From Hofstenia miamia (taxonomy: Eukaryota > Xenacoelomorpha > Acoela), in contig SCFE01000083.1 in the NCBI GenBank assembly GCA_004352715.1, positions 601,662 through 653,463 on the forward strand: a stretch of 51,802 nt of DNA, given 5' to 3'. Below the pieces are notes generated by a model. The model made no database searches. It was not told where the DNA came from and worked only from the letters and a program-made list of their open reading frames with translations. Both the position numbers and the translations under genes were made by a program. Numbering within the stretch: the stretch's first letter is position 1; each line of letters starts with the position of its first letter. Below are positions 51,475-51,802 of the stretch, one piece after another.

Positions 51475-51802
51475 AATATTAAAAATCGTAATTAATCTGA
51501 GTTGCACTATGGGTGAGTGCTGTATATTATTTATTCCATTTTGTAAATACTATATGTAAAATGTAGATGTATGAAATTTTTTAGGCAACAAATGTGAAAA
51601 TACTGTTAGATTTGGTCAAGTAATACACTCACTATGATAGATCGCATTATTAACGTGTAAAACAGCATGTCTTAAGCTGACTCTCACGGTTACTCGAAAT
51701 GGAGAGTGTTTTACTTTCATTTTTTATGTCTCACGCTCAGGGGCCCAGATAATCGGGGGATCAGGAGTCCAATCCCCGACTACAATAAAATCGAACATGT
51801 TT
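51475..51802. other. Right edge, non-coding
   Basis: Contains a GC-richer segment near 51,745-51,785 with a cgggg/ccccg hairpin; no gene supported. Confidence 0.5.

Noticed and set aside
51745-51790. tRNA-like 3' hairpin (cgggg ... ccccg)
   Set aside because: The loop is 15 nt and lacks a TTC-type T loop; no acceptor or D arm is found upstream.
1-51802. CRISPR arrays, operons, bacterial promoters or terminators
   Set aside because: None found; spliceosomal introns and transposon content show a eukaryotic nuclear genome.

Overview
The window is AT-rich nuclear DNA from an animal, most likely an invertebrate; the phylum cannot be fixed from sequence alone. The reasons are a multi-exon axonemal dynein heavy-chain gene (so the organism has motile cilia or flagella), a RING/B-box (TRIM-type) protein, a metazoan-type 7SL RNA, and a large collection of eukaryotic transposons (hAT, piggyBac, Tc1/mariner, Tigger-like, CR1/L2-like and R4/Dong-like non-LTR elements). 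Three long runs of N (5335-6215, 15587-15742, 24428-25427) and two single Ns (2626, 6576) show a draft scaffold.

The backbone is one gene on the minus strand. Eighteen exons between 49708 and 13690 encode 1,088 continuous in-phase codons of the stem and linker of an axonemal dynein heavy chain, closest by recall to the beta-type outer-arm chains (DNAH9/11/17 group). The 5' exons lie beyond the right edge and the AAA motor exons beyond the left edge. Acceptors are almost all TAG, donors are weakly conserved, and one intron is GC-AG. Introns reach 13.1 kb and are filled with mobile DNA.

Left part (1-13.7 kb): a Tigger-like terminal repeat, a 7SL (SRP) RNA gene with a second truncated copy beside a piggyBac relic, a hAT element with a perfect 8-bp target duplication, and an intact intronless 637-codon RING/B-box gene. 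If dynein continues to the left, that gene is nested inside a dynein intron on the same strand.

Middle (13.9-27 kb, one dynein intron): degenerate reverse transcriptases, an R4/Dong-like element flanked by (TAA)n, a nearly full-length CR1/L2-like retrotransposon (SGNH-type ORF1; ORF2 with a 2A-like motif, endonuclease and reverse transcriptase), two local tandem repeats, and a second CR1/L2-like copy emerging from a 1-kb gap.

Right part (27-51.8 kb): dynein exons interleaved with a Tc1 relic, two near-identical 3' fragments of another non-LTR family, a second R4/Dong-like site in (TAA)n, a decayed non-LTR element on the minus strand, and two more reverse-transcriptase fragments. The two genes show no sign of a shared pathway. 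The main theme is a large ciliary gene whose introns collect transposons while its exons stay in frame.
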